From Callaeas wilsoni (Eukaryota; Chordata; Aves; Passeriformes; Callaeidae), in contig VWPU01001216.1 of the NCBI GenBank assembly GCA_013398955.1, forward strand, positions 186,001 to 250,000: a stretch of 64,000 nucleotides of DNA, written 5' to 3'. The translations under genes and the position numbers were made by a program. The notes under the pieces are model-generated. The model did no database searches and had not been told where the DNA came from. It saw only the letters and a list, made by a program, of their open reading frames with translations. Shown here piece by piece: positions 14,539 through 27,469 of the stretch (position 1 is the first letter of the stretch; every line of letters starts with the position of its first letter).

Positions 14539-14949
14539 TGTCAGGATAGACAGGACGCAGGAACAAACACAAAGCCACGGCTGAAATGCAAAGTGTGAAT
14601 TTATTTTCATTAACCTCACCAGCTGGGGATCCCCAAAGCAGCACCTGGGCAGTGGCATACAGGGGGCACACAGGCACACGGAGCTTGGTCCGTGCCGGAG
14701 GGTGGCTATACCTGCTGTTTCTACATGGCTTCCAGGGGCTCACACAAGCACCGCGTGAATTCGCTTAACCACTGGGCTTTGATCTTTCCCACAGCAGGCC
14801 AGGAGACTCAGGCAGGTTTGACAGGGTGCCTCCAAGCATCACAGGCCTGTGTTACCGAAACACAGATGTTCTGCTTGTCAAGCACACAAGACTTAGGTGT
14901 TATTAGTGTGACATATATGGTTTTCTACACCACATCTGCAAGTCACTTG
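14539..14949 (-). mobile_element. candidate solo LTR of an endogenous retrovirus
   Basis: This 411-bp block is richer in GC than its flanks and is bounded by a perfect 6-bp direct repeat, AGCGTG, at 14533-14538 and 14950-14955. On the minus strand it has an AATAAA signal (plus-strand TTTATT at 14600-14605) about 60 bp before a terminal CCTGACA, the usual order of a retroviral R-U5 end. A 6-bp duplication would suit an ERVK-type integrase. The opposite terminus reads CA instead of TG on the minus strand, so both terminal bases would have had to change. No internal viral genes follow. The overlapping frames, up to 145 codons, have no recognised product. Confidence 0.5.
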
Positions 14950-14955
14950 AGCGTG

Positions 14956-16376
14956 TTTGCAGTAATTCTTGCCATTCTTCCACTGTTTCCCACATCATGC
15001 CTCAAGTCTGCTCATCTGACTTCTTCTTTAAAGACCTCTATAATGTCAGATGAATCTTTGCTGACTGTAAAATCAATGACAGAAGCAGATGTCACAGAAC
15101 ACTGCAGATATCAGCTCTTGATCAGATGAATCCCACCCTCACTGACTGCTCAGGTTTTCTTTGACATGGAGTCTTGGAAGGCCTGAGTAATTTGATCAGC
15201 AATCAGTCAAGATATGATACTGTCTGGGTTGCCTGGTTCTGCCTCCAAAGCAGCCACAGGGACTCCTAAAACTCTAATTTTTGTGCTTAGAGAGGGGGAA
15301 ATGTTTCTTGCTTATACATTGGTGGTGAGGAGAGTCATCACTTGGTATTGGAAGCAGAATTAGATGGGTTAGTACTTACAGGCATACTTGGACTTTAAAT
15401 CAGCAGTTTGGGAATAATAAAGTGTACATGGGACGAGTGCAGAGGAACAGCAGAAGAACTGCATTTGGTGCTCTGCTGCTCCTGGAGCCTGGTTGTTTGC
15501 TAGATGAGTTACAGAGCTGCTTGGTTTTCTTCTTTAAACACATTGTGTTTGGTGCACTTCTAAAACTGCACATTTCTAAAACTTTTCTGTTCCTGCAGAA
15601 CTACTTTTGAGAAATACCCTTTTTGCTTTGTCACTGTGATACAAAAACATAGGTGTTATGGTATTTAGAACAAGATATTTATCAGAAAGCATTACGCAGG
15701 TACCAAAGACCTTGAGAGATCTGAATTCCTTATTTGCATTTTCAAATCAAAAGGGTTTTTTTGGCTAAATATTTTTTATTTCTTTAATTAGACTAGTTTT
15801 AGTTTTTGTTTCCATTTTTTTAACTTTCTTTTTCCCAACGTTAGCTGCAAAACATATGTCAATATATCAGTGCAACAGTAAAATACTTAATTTTTTCTTT
15901 AATCAGCTTTTCACTTGAATATTTTATTGGTTGTTAGTATCCAATGTATTGTTCTCTCAGCTTCAACTTACATATCTCTGTTTTTCTCTCTGTTTTATGG
16001 TAACTTATCCCCAGAAAATCAAAATTACTGAAATTTCTTCTGACTCTAAAGGTGGTTAAAACTGGTATAAAACTCTGTTGGGAAAAAAAAGGCTATGCTA
16101 CACAAATACACATTTTTATTACTGTTTCTTTTGCCATGGAAGTCTTTGGAGTATGCTTCTAGGGTCTCTAATAAGAAATGCTAAGGGGTGTTAGTTTTAA
16201 TTCCTTTAGGAAGACTTTAATTCATGATCGAAATATTTGGTTATCCTCGACAAGCTTTGTTCAATTTTTTTTTTCCAGTGGGTGTTATATTTCATCTATT
16301 TATTAAAGTACAATCTTATTTTTTATGGTTTAAGAAGGTTTTTGTGGTCTTTTACTTATTAATGTTTTTATTGTAT
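14956..16376. other. unique non-coding sequence
   Basis: AT-rich with several T-rich patches between 15750 and 16360. No gene or recognised repeat. Confidence 0.55.
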
Positions 16377-16923
16377 TCATGGAATCTTAGAATGGTTTGG
16401 GTTAGGAAGGACTCTAAAAATCATATAGTTCCAACCCCACTGCCACAGGCAGGGACACTTTCCAGTAGGCCAGGTTGCTCAAAGCCCCATCCAGCCTGGG
16501 CTTCAACACTTTCAAGGAAAGAGCATCTGTAACTGCTCTGGGCAACTCTTCCATTGCCTCATCACCCTCATAGTGAAGAATTTTTTCCTAATATCTAATC
16601 TAAACATGCCCTATTCCAGTTTTAAGCCATTCGCCCTTGTCCTATATCTCCGTGCCCTTGTAAAAATTCCCTCTCCAGCTCCTCTGTAAGCCTCCTACAG
16701 GTAATATACCTGTGCTGAGATCACCCAGAAGCCTTTTCTCCAGGCTGAACAACCCCAACTCTCCTCGCAGGAGACCTGCTCCAGCCCTCTGATCACCTTC
16801 ATGGCCTGCTTTGGACTCACCCCAACAGGTCCTTGTCTTTCTTCTTTTGGGGGCCCCATTGCAGACAACAGTCCTCTAGCTGAGGTGCCACAAGAGCAGA
16901 GTAGAGGGGTAGAATCACCTTTG
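16377..16923 (-). mobile_element. CR1 LINE, 3' end with ORF2 C-terminus
   Basis: The 3' terminus is at the low coordinate (plus strand TCATGGAATCTTAGAATGG, then GGTTTGGGTTAGGAAGG). The 3' UTR and the end of ORF2 follow toward higher coordinates. The region 16740-16830, read on the minus strand, gives degenerate text like the CR1 ORF2 C-terminus (an IRGLE-like motif, then a Glu-Glu pair). The element stops at about 16923, so it is 5'-truncated. Frames are broken, and it cannot encode a functional protein. Confidence 0.93.
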
Positions 16924-19900
16924 AAACAAGTGACTGAAGAATTCTGCTTTCCTATAAGTTGGAGTGTATTATATATTCCTGGTGATATATAGCCTGCAGA
17001 AATCCAGCAACTGTGATTAGATCAAACAAGGGAGGTTTGTTTATAGTAGAAGACATTGTGGTCTCATGAAAGATCAAATTTTCATCAATTCAGCACTATT
17101 GGTGCTCTGTGTTTTCCTGAGTTGTAAATAAGCACAATTTCATTAAAAATATTTCTGCTCTTTTTAGTGCACATACTTTCCTTTTGAGATTCTCAAACTT
17201 TGTCTTGATTTGTTCTTGACCTGAGAGAAAATAACAACTTTTTATTCAAATGTTTTCTAATTATTTTGGTATTTGTACACAAGGACTAATGAAAGTAATT
17301 CTAGAGAAATTGAAAGAATTTATTTCAAAAGCAAGACCTGCACTGCCCATTTCAGACTGAAACAATTTGCTCCCCAATATAAACGCTAGCTGCTTCCAGT
17401 TCCGCTACAACAGTAGATTCTGACATTCCAAACTATAGGAGCAAATTCAGAGAACAAAAAGCATTTCAGTCATTGAAATCACAGAGTATTTCATATGCTT
17501 CTGTGTGTTTACTCTATCAGCCTAGATTATATTTACCTTCACAAAGGCTTTATCACATGAGCACAGCAATTCATTTCAGTAAGTTGCTCATGTCCATTCT
17601 CTTTTCATCTGCAAATTCAGTTGAAAATGTGTTCAAAGTAATAAAGAAAAAAATTATACTAGCTTTACAAGAGGGATAAGTAGCAGCCATTTACATTTTT
17701 AAGATCTTAAAAAAATAGATTGGTCTAAGTAAATAGAATATCTTCTGAAATAATTTCTTCGTATGCAATTTTGAATTTACATTAATGTGTGCCATCATAA
17801 ATATAGCTGGTTTTAACTCCATGAGATCATTCAAGGTTATTTCATTTTAATGTCTTCTTTCTGGATGTGACTTCGAAGATGAGTAAGACTCAAAATCTGC
17901 TAGCCAGGATCTGCGGTGTGGTTTGGATTAACTGTGTCAATTGGATGAATTTTTCTGTTAGGTAATAACTCTTGCTGCACTAGCAGTGCTAGAGACACTG
18001 AGAGCCCTCTGACTCTACAGCCTGGACATATGGTTGAACTGCTTTGCTCTATCCCATCATGAAGACCTTTTATGTTGCTCAGTCTACCTGAGTAGTCTAG
18101 AAAATATGTTTGTACCGAAAGTACATTCAGGATCATAATCCTTTATTTGTCTCATAAATCTCAACGTAATATCCAGCCTAGTGTGAGACTTTGGTAATTA
18201 AACCCTACACTGAAAGCTATGTGCTTCAAGGATCATCGGATATGCTAATTACCTTTTACTCGGACTGTCACCTGTATTTATGTTGTGGTAAGCAATAGAA
18301 TATTTTCACGTACTTGGCAAAATTGGTAATTATGAAGGTATTTTAACTGTGGTGGATTTTTTTAACTAAAATATAGAGATATGATGCTTTTTTTTTCTCT
18401 GTACTCTGACTAAATGAAACTGAACATCTTAATCTAAGTAGGTCTGTTGAGGTTTTTTTTCACTTCATAAAGAGTATTTGAAATGTATTTTGTGTTTTCT
18501 ATTGCACTTGGGTTTATATGTCCTTTTACCTTAGGTTGTATTGGAACAAATTGTTCAAAGCTTGAATTGGATAAACAGATCCATTTTATGTAATTTGATA
18601 ACTGCTTCATATTGCATAAATGGTTCAAATTACACAATATGGGAGGTTATCAATATCTTTTTCTCCTCTTTTCCATGATACAAGAGCACTAATGCAGTGT
18701 CAGGAAAACGTAGTTTTCCCATTTATAACAGTGGTGTTCAGGTTATTCTTTAATTTTATGTCAAATTTTATTTTTTATTTTTATTTACCTATTAGATTTG
18801 ATCAGGGAAGAGAAGCAATCGAGTCAATATATATGAATATCCACTTCAAATGTAGCCAAATTATTGTTTATATTTTATCTGAAAATGGTATAATAACAAA
18901 TGTGACTTCCTTAATTATTAAATAGAGGTAGAATTAAGCTTTTTGCAATATAAATACAGGAGAACCACAGGAGAATGTGTAATGTCTTGTAAAGCAAGAG
19001 ACTATTCCTGTCTGACCTCTTTATGAAAATAAGCTGAAGTTTATAAACAACAAAAATATTCGATCAAACAGAAACTAGTACTATTGTATTTTCCCCCTGA
19101 AAGATTTTGGCATTTCAAGATAAAGAATCAAGTTTCCGAAAAAAAAAAGGTTGTTTATTTTAGGTGACATTTTGATGTTTTATAACATGCTCATGTGACA
19201 AATATTTATTTCTACAGAAGTTCCTGGTGATGTACAAGCTATACCCAAATGGCTGGGGTTTTTGGTTCTCTGTTGGGTTACCAAAGAGTCCACTCCAAAA
19301 ACTGTGTAGCAAAATTTGTTCTCAAATTTTGAGTGAGCTCGATGAGGATGCAAATAACAGAGAGTGAAAAAGAGCGAAGTAATGCTTTTCAGTAGAAAAC
19401 AATAGGAAGACAATAAAGGTACATATAATGACATTCTGATTACCTGTGTCTATTTCAAATGTCATTTTAGAAATGACGAAGCTCCTCTTTCAATGTAGCA
19501 CAGTAATAATTTAACTGCTCTGCCTCTGAAAGCTACAGGTGTTCTCACGTTCTTGAGCACTTAGAGGTGTGTGGTTTGTTTCTCTGCACAAACACAGGTA
19601 CCAATGCAAAGATTGAACCAGAGTAAAATTCTTTATGTAATCACTCTCCTAAGAGTCAAAATATGTCTTCAGAAGGACATAATTTAAAAGTTAAATCCCA
19701 CTTTATTTATATTAAAAGAAATCTGGTGATTTTCCTGGACGCAATAATGAACTTTTGGTTATAGCTGCACTAAATCCACTGCTACATAAATTTGAGCATT
19801 TTGAGTATCTTTCAGATTTTTTATCTTTTAATGTTATTTTAGAGGATTTTTTGCTTAAATTTCTTCTTCCATTGTGTATTTACCTGTATGCTCCATCTTG

Positions 19901-20817
19901 TTTAAGATTCATTTTTTTCTGGTAGATGAAACTGCTTTTGTTCATGCAGAAATGTTCCATCTGTAGTGAAACTCACAGGAGTTAGAATTTTTTAGCTTGA
20001 GATTATTACTTTAAATCTGGTTCCAGATCAACAGGAATTTACTACTTATTAAGTGTTACTGTGTGCTTATGGGAAAAGATTTTAAAGTGTGATTCTTGGT
20101 CTGGATATCTACATGATACTTCGGAGTAATTAGTATCATGCTGAACGTCTCAGCTTGTCCACACAGTCTGAACACCAAAGCAGAACTCACATTATGCAGA
20201 ATTGGTGTGGGAGCATATGGGACAACCTGATTCAACTTTGCATAAACCTCCTTTGTGATAAAATTGTTTTCCCAATTATCTGAGAAATTCAGGTGATGTA
20301 AAAGATTAAATCTGCATCTCCTTCATAGTTTAAAAGGATGGGTTTCATAGTCCATTCAATACTATAATGGTTCCTTTAATATCAGCCTATTCAACAGAGT
20401 GTTTCAAAGACAAATTTACCATTATATTCCTCACAGTCATTAACTGTCCATTTGTTTAAATATATATTTTTACTTACACATTTCAAAGTCTACAGCTACT
20501 AAGTTTGCATCTCCTGCTCTAATGAATTCATCCCAATGATTCAAATAAATTAAAAGCCTGAGGTGGCTTCATCAGCAATTATTAGTTTAGAAGTCTGATA
20601 TTAGAACTGGCATATATTACTTGCTTATACTTGATTCTTCTATGGTGGTCAATATCAAATGACAGATTCAAATAAATGACATCAAAGAAGAAAAGTCAAG
20701 TAATTTAGTTCCTTCTCTGAGCTCTGTCAGTACCAACTACACCTAAACAAACTGGACCAGCAATATATCTGTACTTAAAAACTTTCAAATAAATGGTTCG
20801 GTAATATTCCTAATCCC
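16924..20817. other. unique non-coding sequence
   Basis: AT-rich, no recognised gene or transposon. Short frames at 17900-18136 (minus) and 18620-18925 (plus) have no recognisable content. Confidence 0.55.
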
Positions 20818-20935
20818 TTTTCTTTCTTTTCTTTCTTTCTTTCTTTCTTTCTCTCTCTCTTTCTCTCTTTCTCTCTTTCCCTCTCTCTTTTTCTTTCTTG
20901 CTCTCTCTCTTGCTCTCTTGGTCTCTTGCTCTGCA
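20818..20935. repeat. polypyrimidine CT-rich microsatellite (TTTC/CT)n
   Basis: About 118 bases almost entirely of C and T. It starts with TTTC units, grades into CT and TTTCTC units, and ends with CTTG-interrupted repeats. Long mirror-like polypyrimidine tracts of this kind can form triplex DNA. That is general knowledge, not shown here. Confidence 0.95.
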
Positions 20936-21189
20936 GTTTTTATAGTACTTTTTTTTTTTGCAGATTACACTTGTTCCTTCTCTATCCTACAGTGGCCACT
21001 GATCAGCTTTTTGTTTATAACACATTTGTGCATGTTGGAAGAATATTACTGTGTCATAAGCAGTCTTCTCACGTTCAAACTAATTATTACTTAAAGTACA
21101 GATTACTTGAACCTTTGCTTGCAAGTTATATATTCTATTTTTTCTAATCCCTTTTACTGTTCTCTGCATTTTTCTTCGTGTTATCTCCA

Positions 21190-21890
21190 CCTTAAAGTGT
21201 TCCTATGTAAAGAGGATACTTCATTACTTGGAGCTCACTGGTGCTGAATTGTGCACAATTATTGTATCTTTATCTGCTCAGCTGCTGCTTACCTTTTTAC
21301 TTCCTCTATTGTGACTGTGTTTGATTGTTGTTTTCCAAGTACAACATAGCACTTGCCTCCAGGAATTCCAGCCAGTGGCTGAAATTTTAAAACTCTACTC
21401 TAAAATTTTTATTCCAGCTTCCAATGTACTTAGAACCTCTCCACCCCTAGTCTAACAAACAAATTTGGTCTCATTTTTGCTATTATAAGTAGAACTGGTG
21501 AAAATACTTGATAAGTCTCAGCCCTTCCAGTCCCTGATGCAGTCCTACTTGAAATCCTCTCCTGCTCTGACAGCAAATCATTAGTAATTGTTCGCTGAGA
21601 TAAATTTCTCAACTGATTGTCCACCCATCTAATAGTGATTACATCTCCTGTCTTAGCTTTTTTATAAGAATATTATATGGAATAGTGTCAGAAGCTTTAA
21701 TTAAAAGTCAGGGTATATCATATCTGCAACTTCCCTTTTATCCAGCTGAGTTGTCATAGAAGGAAAGTAGACTGGCTTGACATGAGTTCTTTCTGACAGA
21801 TGTACATATGTTCTTTTACTATCTTGCCTTCTAGGAGCTTGCAGATATCATGGTTAATACTTGTCTTTAAAGTTATTAATGTAAAAGACC
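21190..21890 (-). mobile_element. ancient CR1-type LINE relic, reverse transcriptase region
   Basis: Read on the minus strand, this follows the CR1 ORF2 reverse transcriptase order. First comes a stretch matching the conserved TTTCCTTCTATGACA block (about 21760). Next is the AAGCTTCTGACACTATTCC block, which corresponds to the KAFDT-VPH motif. Then comes a frame reading MDNQLRNLSQRTITNDLL (from 21624), which corresponds to the W-DNWL-N-RTQ segment. After that comes a GTACATTGGAAG stretch downstream of the catalytic region. It is very diverged, with many stops and indels, and resembles old CR1 lineages shared with turtles and crocodilians more than the young avian subfamilies. The lower boundary is approximate. 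Confidence 0.8.
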
Positions 21891-23575
21891 TAATTATCTT
21901 TGTACATTTGGTAACAAAAAGTACTGTCTTGCTAATGGGAATATTTTCAAACTACATGCTCAGATTAGTTGAAATGTGTCTTACTGCATTTCTGTACTTA
22001 CTAGGATGTATGTTTTGAATGAGCTACCAAATATACTACTTCGTTTTTTCAGACTGAGAAAAGACAAGACAGAATATGAAGTGTACACACAAAGACAAAA
22101 AGCATCTCATGGCACTGATGATATCAGAAACAGTAAAAGATTCAGCTTTCATCAAATCAATGCACTTAGATTAGAAAGTTCTTAGTTGTTTGAGATTTTC
22201 TGTAGCTGTTTACAAAAGCAATGAGCTTCTGCCCTTATTTTGGTCAGGACAGTATCCAGAGTACATAGCCAATTGGATTGCAATTTTTTCTCCTAAAGAC
22301 TAAGTCTCAGCAGGAACTGGAAGATATTGTCTCTTAAGGAGACAGATGCTGTCAATCCCATTAAGATATTGCATTTTTTTATTCAAGATAGCAGCTCTTG
22401 GCAATTGCAGAGCCTGCAGTAGGAACCAGCTGCTGGGAGATGTCTTCATTGATGCCTCTGATGATGCTGTCACTCCTTGGTTTTGGTCCTATATTAGCCC
22501 TGCTTCCTAGAACTATCTATCTACAGCTACTGTCTCCAGCATCTCTACCTTAGCTTGCTTGCTCCAACTTAGATTTACTTTTCAAGAGACACTTGAGTTT
22601 TTTGAAATCTATTACCACTATTTATTTTACTCAACTTTCCAATAAATTCAAATATTAACTATAATAGCTATTCTTCCAATTAATTTTTTTCCTCTGGATT
22701 CTCACTGAATTCCTCACGACTGATTAAACTGAAATCTGATATAGCTGGTCACTGGATGAATAAAAGGAAATTCTTGTATATCCTCTCTTCTCAGACAGCC
22801 TATTATGACATTGAATAAACTGGACTCTTTCTTCTTACTGAATTCAGAGGAAAATTATTTCTTAGGAAAGTATGCTTGCCCTTAAAAACTTAATTGTACC
22901 ATTCAGGTCAATATTACAGTTCTGTGATTTGCCTCACAAAGAAATGGTGGAAACAATCTTCTGTAACTTCAGTCGTTTAGTAGGACTGATAAAATGTCCT
23001 GTCTCAAGAGAAAATGATTTTATGACGAATTCTGGGGTAGAATTATTTATATACCAGAGTCTAGCAGAGCTTTAAAACACAAGAAGCAACTTGCTTGACT
23101 CAGAAAATAATTTGAAAGCTACAGAGTGTGAGAACCAGTTATTTTTTAGCCAGCTGAAACAGTTTTTTGTCTCTAGGAGAAATGTTATCATTCGGAAGCA
23201 GACACCAATCCACTTCACTTGAGAATTTTTGCCAGATGGTGTCATATGGATTTCCAAAAATTTTATATTATCTCCCCATTTATCATGATGCTGTTTGAAA
23301 ATGCAGTAAAGTCATAAAGTAACCCTACAGTATTTTGTGTGAATTTATTCTTATTCTTTCATACTCTTTTTTGAGATCTAATCAAGAAGTGTGACTATCC
23401 CTACTCTGATTGCATAGACAATCTGATCTTATTCTCACAAATGAAAATGTTTACACTGGATATGACATTTCAGAAGAAATTATCAAAAGGGTTTGATTCT
23501 GCTAGCCTTCATCCTATACATTTACGTATACTAGGAACCTCTTTGGCTCTATTCATGTAAGAGATATATGTGGAG

Positions 23576-23577
<2 letters not shown>
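21891..23577. other. unique non-coding sequence
   Basis: No recognised gene or repeat. Short open frames at 21976-22185 and 22872-23075 show nothing recognisable. Confidence 0.5.

Positions 23578-23627
<50 letters not shown>
23578..23627. repeat. (CA)n dinucleotide microsatellite
   Basis: About 25 uninterrupted AC units. This length is likely to be polymorphic between individuals. Confidence 0.98.
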
Positions 23628-23630
<3 letters not shown>

Positions 23631-24096
23631 GAGTAGTTGACTTGTAACCTCACCAAAGAAAAGGAGGTGTTTAATCTAACTAAGTTTCAAAAGCATGAGA
23701 CAATAATGTCTTCAATGTTTGAAGAAGGAAAATTGTTTTAACCACTAGGGGTCTGCTGAATCCCTGAGGGAAAAAACACTGGAGAAAACAAAAACTCTTG
23801 CATTCCTAGATTCCTAGATGATGTCTTTTTGCCATCCTTCCTGCAAAGGATTGCAAATGCAGTGTTTCGTCTTTGTTGATATCTAAATTCATGCAATGGG
23901 GTCTGCTATGGACAAATTGTGATCTTCCTCAGCTGGGACAGAGGCTGCTTTGAGTATTAGAGGAGATATATAAAACAGAATGGACATTGAATGTTAGTTG
24001 TCTGAGATATTTTCTGCATATTCCTCAATTATTCATACACTGTATAGGGCATAAAGAAAATAAATCAGTTTGTGAAATGCTGCTAATCTCTGGAGT

Positions 24097-24155
24097 TGAA
24101 TAATCTGTTCTAATAATATCTACATCTGAATAATCTGGCTAATAATATCTACAGA
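24097..24155. repeat. 30-bp tandem duplication
   Basis: Two adjacent copies beginning TGAATAATCTG and ending in TAATAATATCTACA are seen at 24097-24126 and 24127-24155. They differ by one indel and one or two bases. This suggests a fairly recent local slippage event. Confidence 0.85.
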
Positions 24156-24596
24156 TATTGTTTGACTGTTCACTGAGACAACAGAATATTGTAAAGATGC
24201 ATGTTAAGGGAGCACCCACCATCATGAGTTATGAGTCAAGCCAGAATCCTGTGCAAAATAGAATCAGATCATGTAATTACGGCCAGTCAAGCTAGGGTGG
24301 CAAATTGAAGTACCCCAGTAAACTAACTCTTGCACTTCCTCACTATTGAAAGGCTCATTTTTGAAAATAATATTCTTTAATGTATTTTTTTTGTTTGTGT
24401 GTATAATACATATTTGTAGCTGTTGGTTGTTTGTTATTGAAAGTCTAATTAATTGTAATGTTGCTTACTGTTTTTCAATGGAAATAGTGGGGTTTTATTT
24501 TTACTTCTTATGAGGAAGTCTAGCTTTTAGAAGCTTTCCAGAATATCAAGCAGCTTGTCCTAATTTTCACTGCAAGCAATAGATGCTGTCCAAAGG

Positions 24597-24620
24597 AAAA
24601 AAAAAAAAACAAAAAACAAA
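24597..24620. repeat. A-rich tract
   Basis: About 13 A followed by CAAAAAACAAAG. No retrocopy is recognised on either side. Confidence 0.6.
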
Positions 24621-26429
24621 GGAAACAACACAACTGATATTTCAGGAGGAGCTGCAAGCAGCAGCTACAGTCTGTGGACTACAATTTATTAGCCTGGGAA
24701 TACACAGAAACTTTCTTCCAAGGACATGCTGGATACGGAAAGGCATGTCTTCCCTTATTGCACTCTCCAAAGAGAGCTGTTGGGGTGCATGTGCCAACTT
24801 AGGAAGTCTGGCTGACAGTGTACAGCTGTCTGGGTCACAGGACTGTGTAGAGGAAGATGAGAATCTCTCTAGCACTTCAGTAAGGAGCATGGGCCATTTC
24901 CTTGGCATCTCTTTACCCTGGGGGGAATCCTGCACACCATAATCATAAAGAAAGCTAGGAAAAGAGCACTACAGAAACCCTGCCAAAATGAAATAGTGGA
25001 ACCAACAAACGTTCCTATAGTAACCTCACCATGATGTGTTGTACAAACCTAAACCGAAGCAGTAGTTGCACATAAAATAGCAGAAGAGCTCAGAGCAGAG
25101 CTTCAGAGAGCAGAGTTCATTGTGTCTGTTGCCTCTGACAGACTGAATATCCCTCTCCTCACAGCCATATTGGAAACAATCTGCAAGACTGAAATAGAGA
25201 GCAGAAGTTAGGTCCAATGAAACCAGCTGCTCTCTCCCACAAAGCAATGAAGAGCCATCAACAAGTTCTTATGAAACTTCATGCTAGAAATGCATTTCTT
25301 ACTGGACTGTGTGGGAAGGATGAGTAATAGGCTCTCATTCTGTTTCACTTTTATACCTTTTTCCCTCAGAATAGATACACAGTAATTTTCTAGAATCTCA
25401 GCAGTCAACCACTCGCTTTGCAATTCATCAGAATTGACTATGCTTTATTTAAGTGATCTTTAACCTTTATTTATGGTACTTCGGATCTGATGTGCTGGCA
25501 TATCTGTGTTTAAATATTTATGAGAATTTTCATATATGTTTTAAACTATTTAGGATATGTCAAATGGAAAGAGGCTAAAAACTGTGGCTTCAGAACCTAG
25601 TAATAGTATGTACTATTTTGGAAAAGCATAGTTTATCAAAAACTAGGGTGCAGAATAGTTCAAGTGCTAAGGTAGTCTATCTTTATGACTAATAATTTGA
25701 AACACAAAGTGAAGAACTGTGGAAAACCCCATGTAGTTATAAACTCTTTGAGAAGAATTAGCTATGAAGGTCATGTTCCTTTAGGGAATCCCATTTCTCT
25801 CTCACGATTGATGGTTTTCCCTTTCAGATACTTTTTACTTCCTCCTATCTCATCACAGTAGATAATTCCACACTGTCCTCATCATGCCTGATTATTTCCA
25901 CCTTTTCCTTGGCCTTTCTAGATAGGTAAGGTGTTATCTCTCCCACATATCAAATATGATGCATCTAGCTTCCGTTTCCCTAGAGGTTTCACAAACCTCA
26001 TCATTGGTTAGATTATTCTCTTTTTTTTTTTCTCTTCATCAGTCCTTGCACAGGTCTGCTTTTGTCTGAATTTTTTGGCCTATTTGTCCTCCCTTATTTT
26101 CTATCAGTCCCACATAAACACTGTCCAGTTTGCTCCTTTTATTGCTTTCAGATTTTGGCTTTCTCACCACACATGTCACTCCTCTCCAATCTTACTAGAA
26201 GATTTCTCTTTCAAAGCCATTTATTTTTTGGATATGTCTCTCTCTTTTCCAACTCAGACACTGAACACATGTATCTTGTTTGTGAATGCCAGCACTTTAT
26301 GTTTACAGCTGTTGAGTATTTAGTTTTGATACTGCCTGAGCTTGCAGAATCTGGTAGCCCACTGCACTGTGACTCTTATGGCTCTGTATCCCCAGGCTCA
26401 AAAAGGTTGAGCACCTATTTGTGAGAGGC

Positions 26430-26532
26430 ATATATACATATGTTCATATATAAATACACATACGAATACATATATCACTATTCATGTGCAGGTATATATA
26501 CGTATCCATATATATATGTGTATATACACACC
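26430..26532. repeat. imperfect AT/ATAC-rich microsatellite
   Basis: Interrupted TATATA, ATACAT and TATACGTATA units over about 100 bp, seen directly. Confidence 0.85.
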
Positions 26533-27469
26533 TGTGAACTTCAGAACACTCTAGAAGCTGGCTTTAGAGTCTCAGTCTGCCTAGAAGCTTGCCACTGAAT
26601 CCCAGGTCTCCCTAGCTGCTGGCACACAGACACAGGAGCCTTGGAGACCCACAGCCCGGCTCTGGTTGCTGGTGTTGACATCTCTCACCCTGTTTGTCAT
26701 GTAGTCCAGCTTGATGCTCACTAGCATTCACCTGTGCCCACTCAGAACAGAAGTGCATCCACACAGAGAGTATATGTAATAGGATTAAATAGGTATGTAG
26801 AGTACATACGTGATGATCAAGCACAGGGCATAGTCAGACAGGTATAATGTACTATTGTCTGTTTCCACTTGATTAACCCCATTTATCTGCTCTACATCTA
26901 TATTCCCACTTCTCTTCCTGTTTGAGTCACCTAGGTACCTCCCTTTCTCCACCTTGAGTCCTTCCACTAAACACCACATAATAAATTCCACACATTCCCA
27001 AAATTTAGTTAAAATACTCCTTCTGAAAGTTTTACACAGTCTCCAAAAATGTTCTTTCCCTTCATCTCACAAGGAGTCTCAAACCTTTAAGGACAGCTAC
27101 TCCCTCCAGCGTGGAATGTGGCCATGCAGGAGTGTTTCTTTCACTGCATCACCGTGGGGTGTTTCATTCAGGAACCATGGTGTAAGAGGTCCCCTTTCTG
27201 GTCTTAGGGAACAGCTGATTTAATGAGCCACTTTTCACTGATTAGGTTACTTGGGTTCCTTTGCCTGTCATTGCTCCTTCAGCCCTCATTGGGCTTTTTG
27301 TGTTAAAGGCGATTAGCCTTTAATAAAACAAAATAATCTAACATACTGGAAAAAGATCCATCCCAGTCACAACAAGTAAATAATCCTGCTTTCTGGAAAA
27401 GTTCTGGTTTTTTCCTCCTTTGAAAGATGTTATCACTATGCTTCTGGGTTGGGATTTTTACTACAGTCT
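26533..27469. other. unclassified, slightly GC-richer segment
   Basis: The segment is less AT-rich than its flanks and contains phrases that read like an old LTR or other retroelement remnant. I could not find termini or a target-site duplication. A small inverted repeat, AAAGGC-gatta-GCCTTT, sits at about 27306-27322 just before an AATAAA. Confidence 0.35.

Larger units (their letters stand above)
23628..26429. other. unique non-coding sequence
   Basis: Contains a 119-codon plus-strand frame (24583-24942) with a 97-codon frame on the opposite strand. The open frames reflect a GC-richer patch rather than a clear gene, and no domain is visible. Another frame at 26062-26424 (plus) is also unrecognised. 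Confidence 0.5.

Noticed and set aside
14692..15129. 145-codon plus-strand frame, the second longest in the window
   Set aside because: It crosses the GC-richer candidate LTR and its right boundary. No domain and no splice context.
27306..27322. AAAGGC-gatta-GCCTTT stem as a histone-type 3' stem-loop
   Set aside because: Stem, loop and flanks do not match the histone stem-loop, and no histone gene is nearby.
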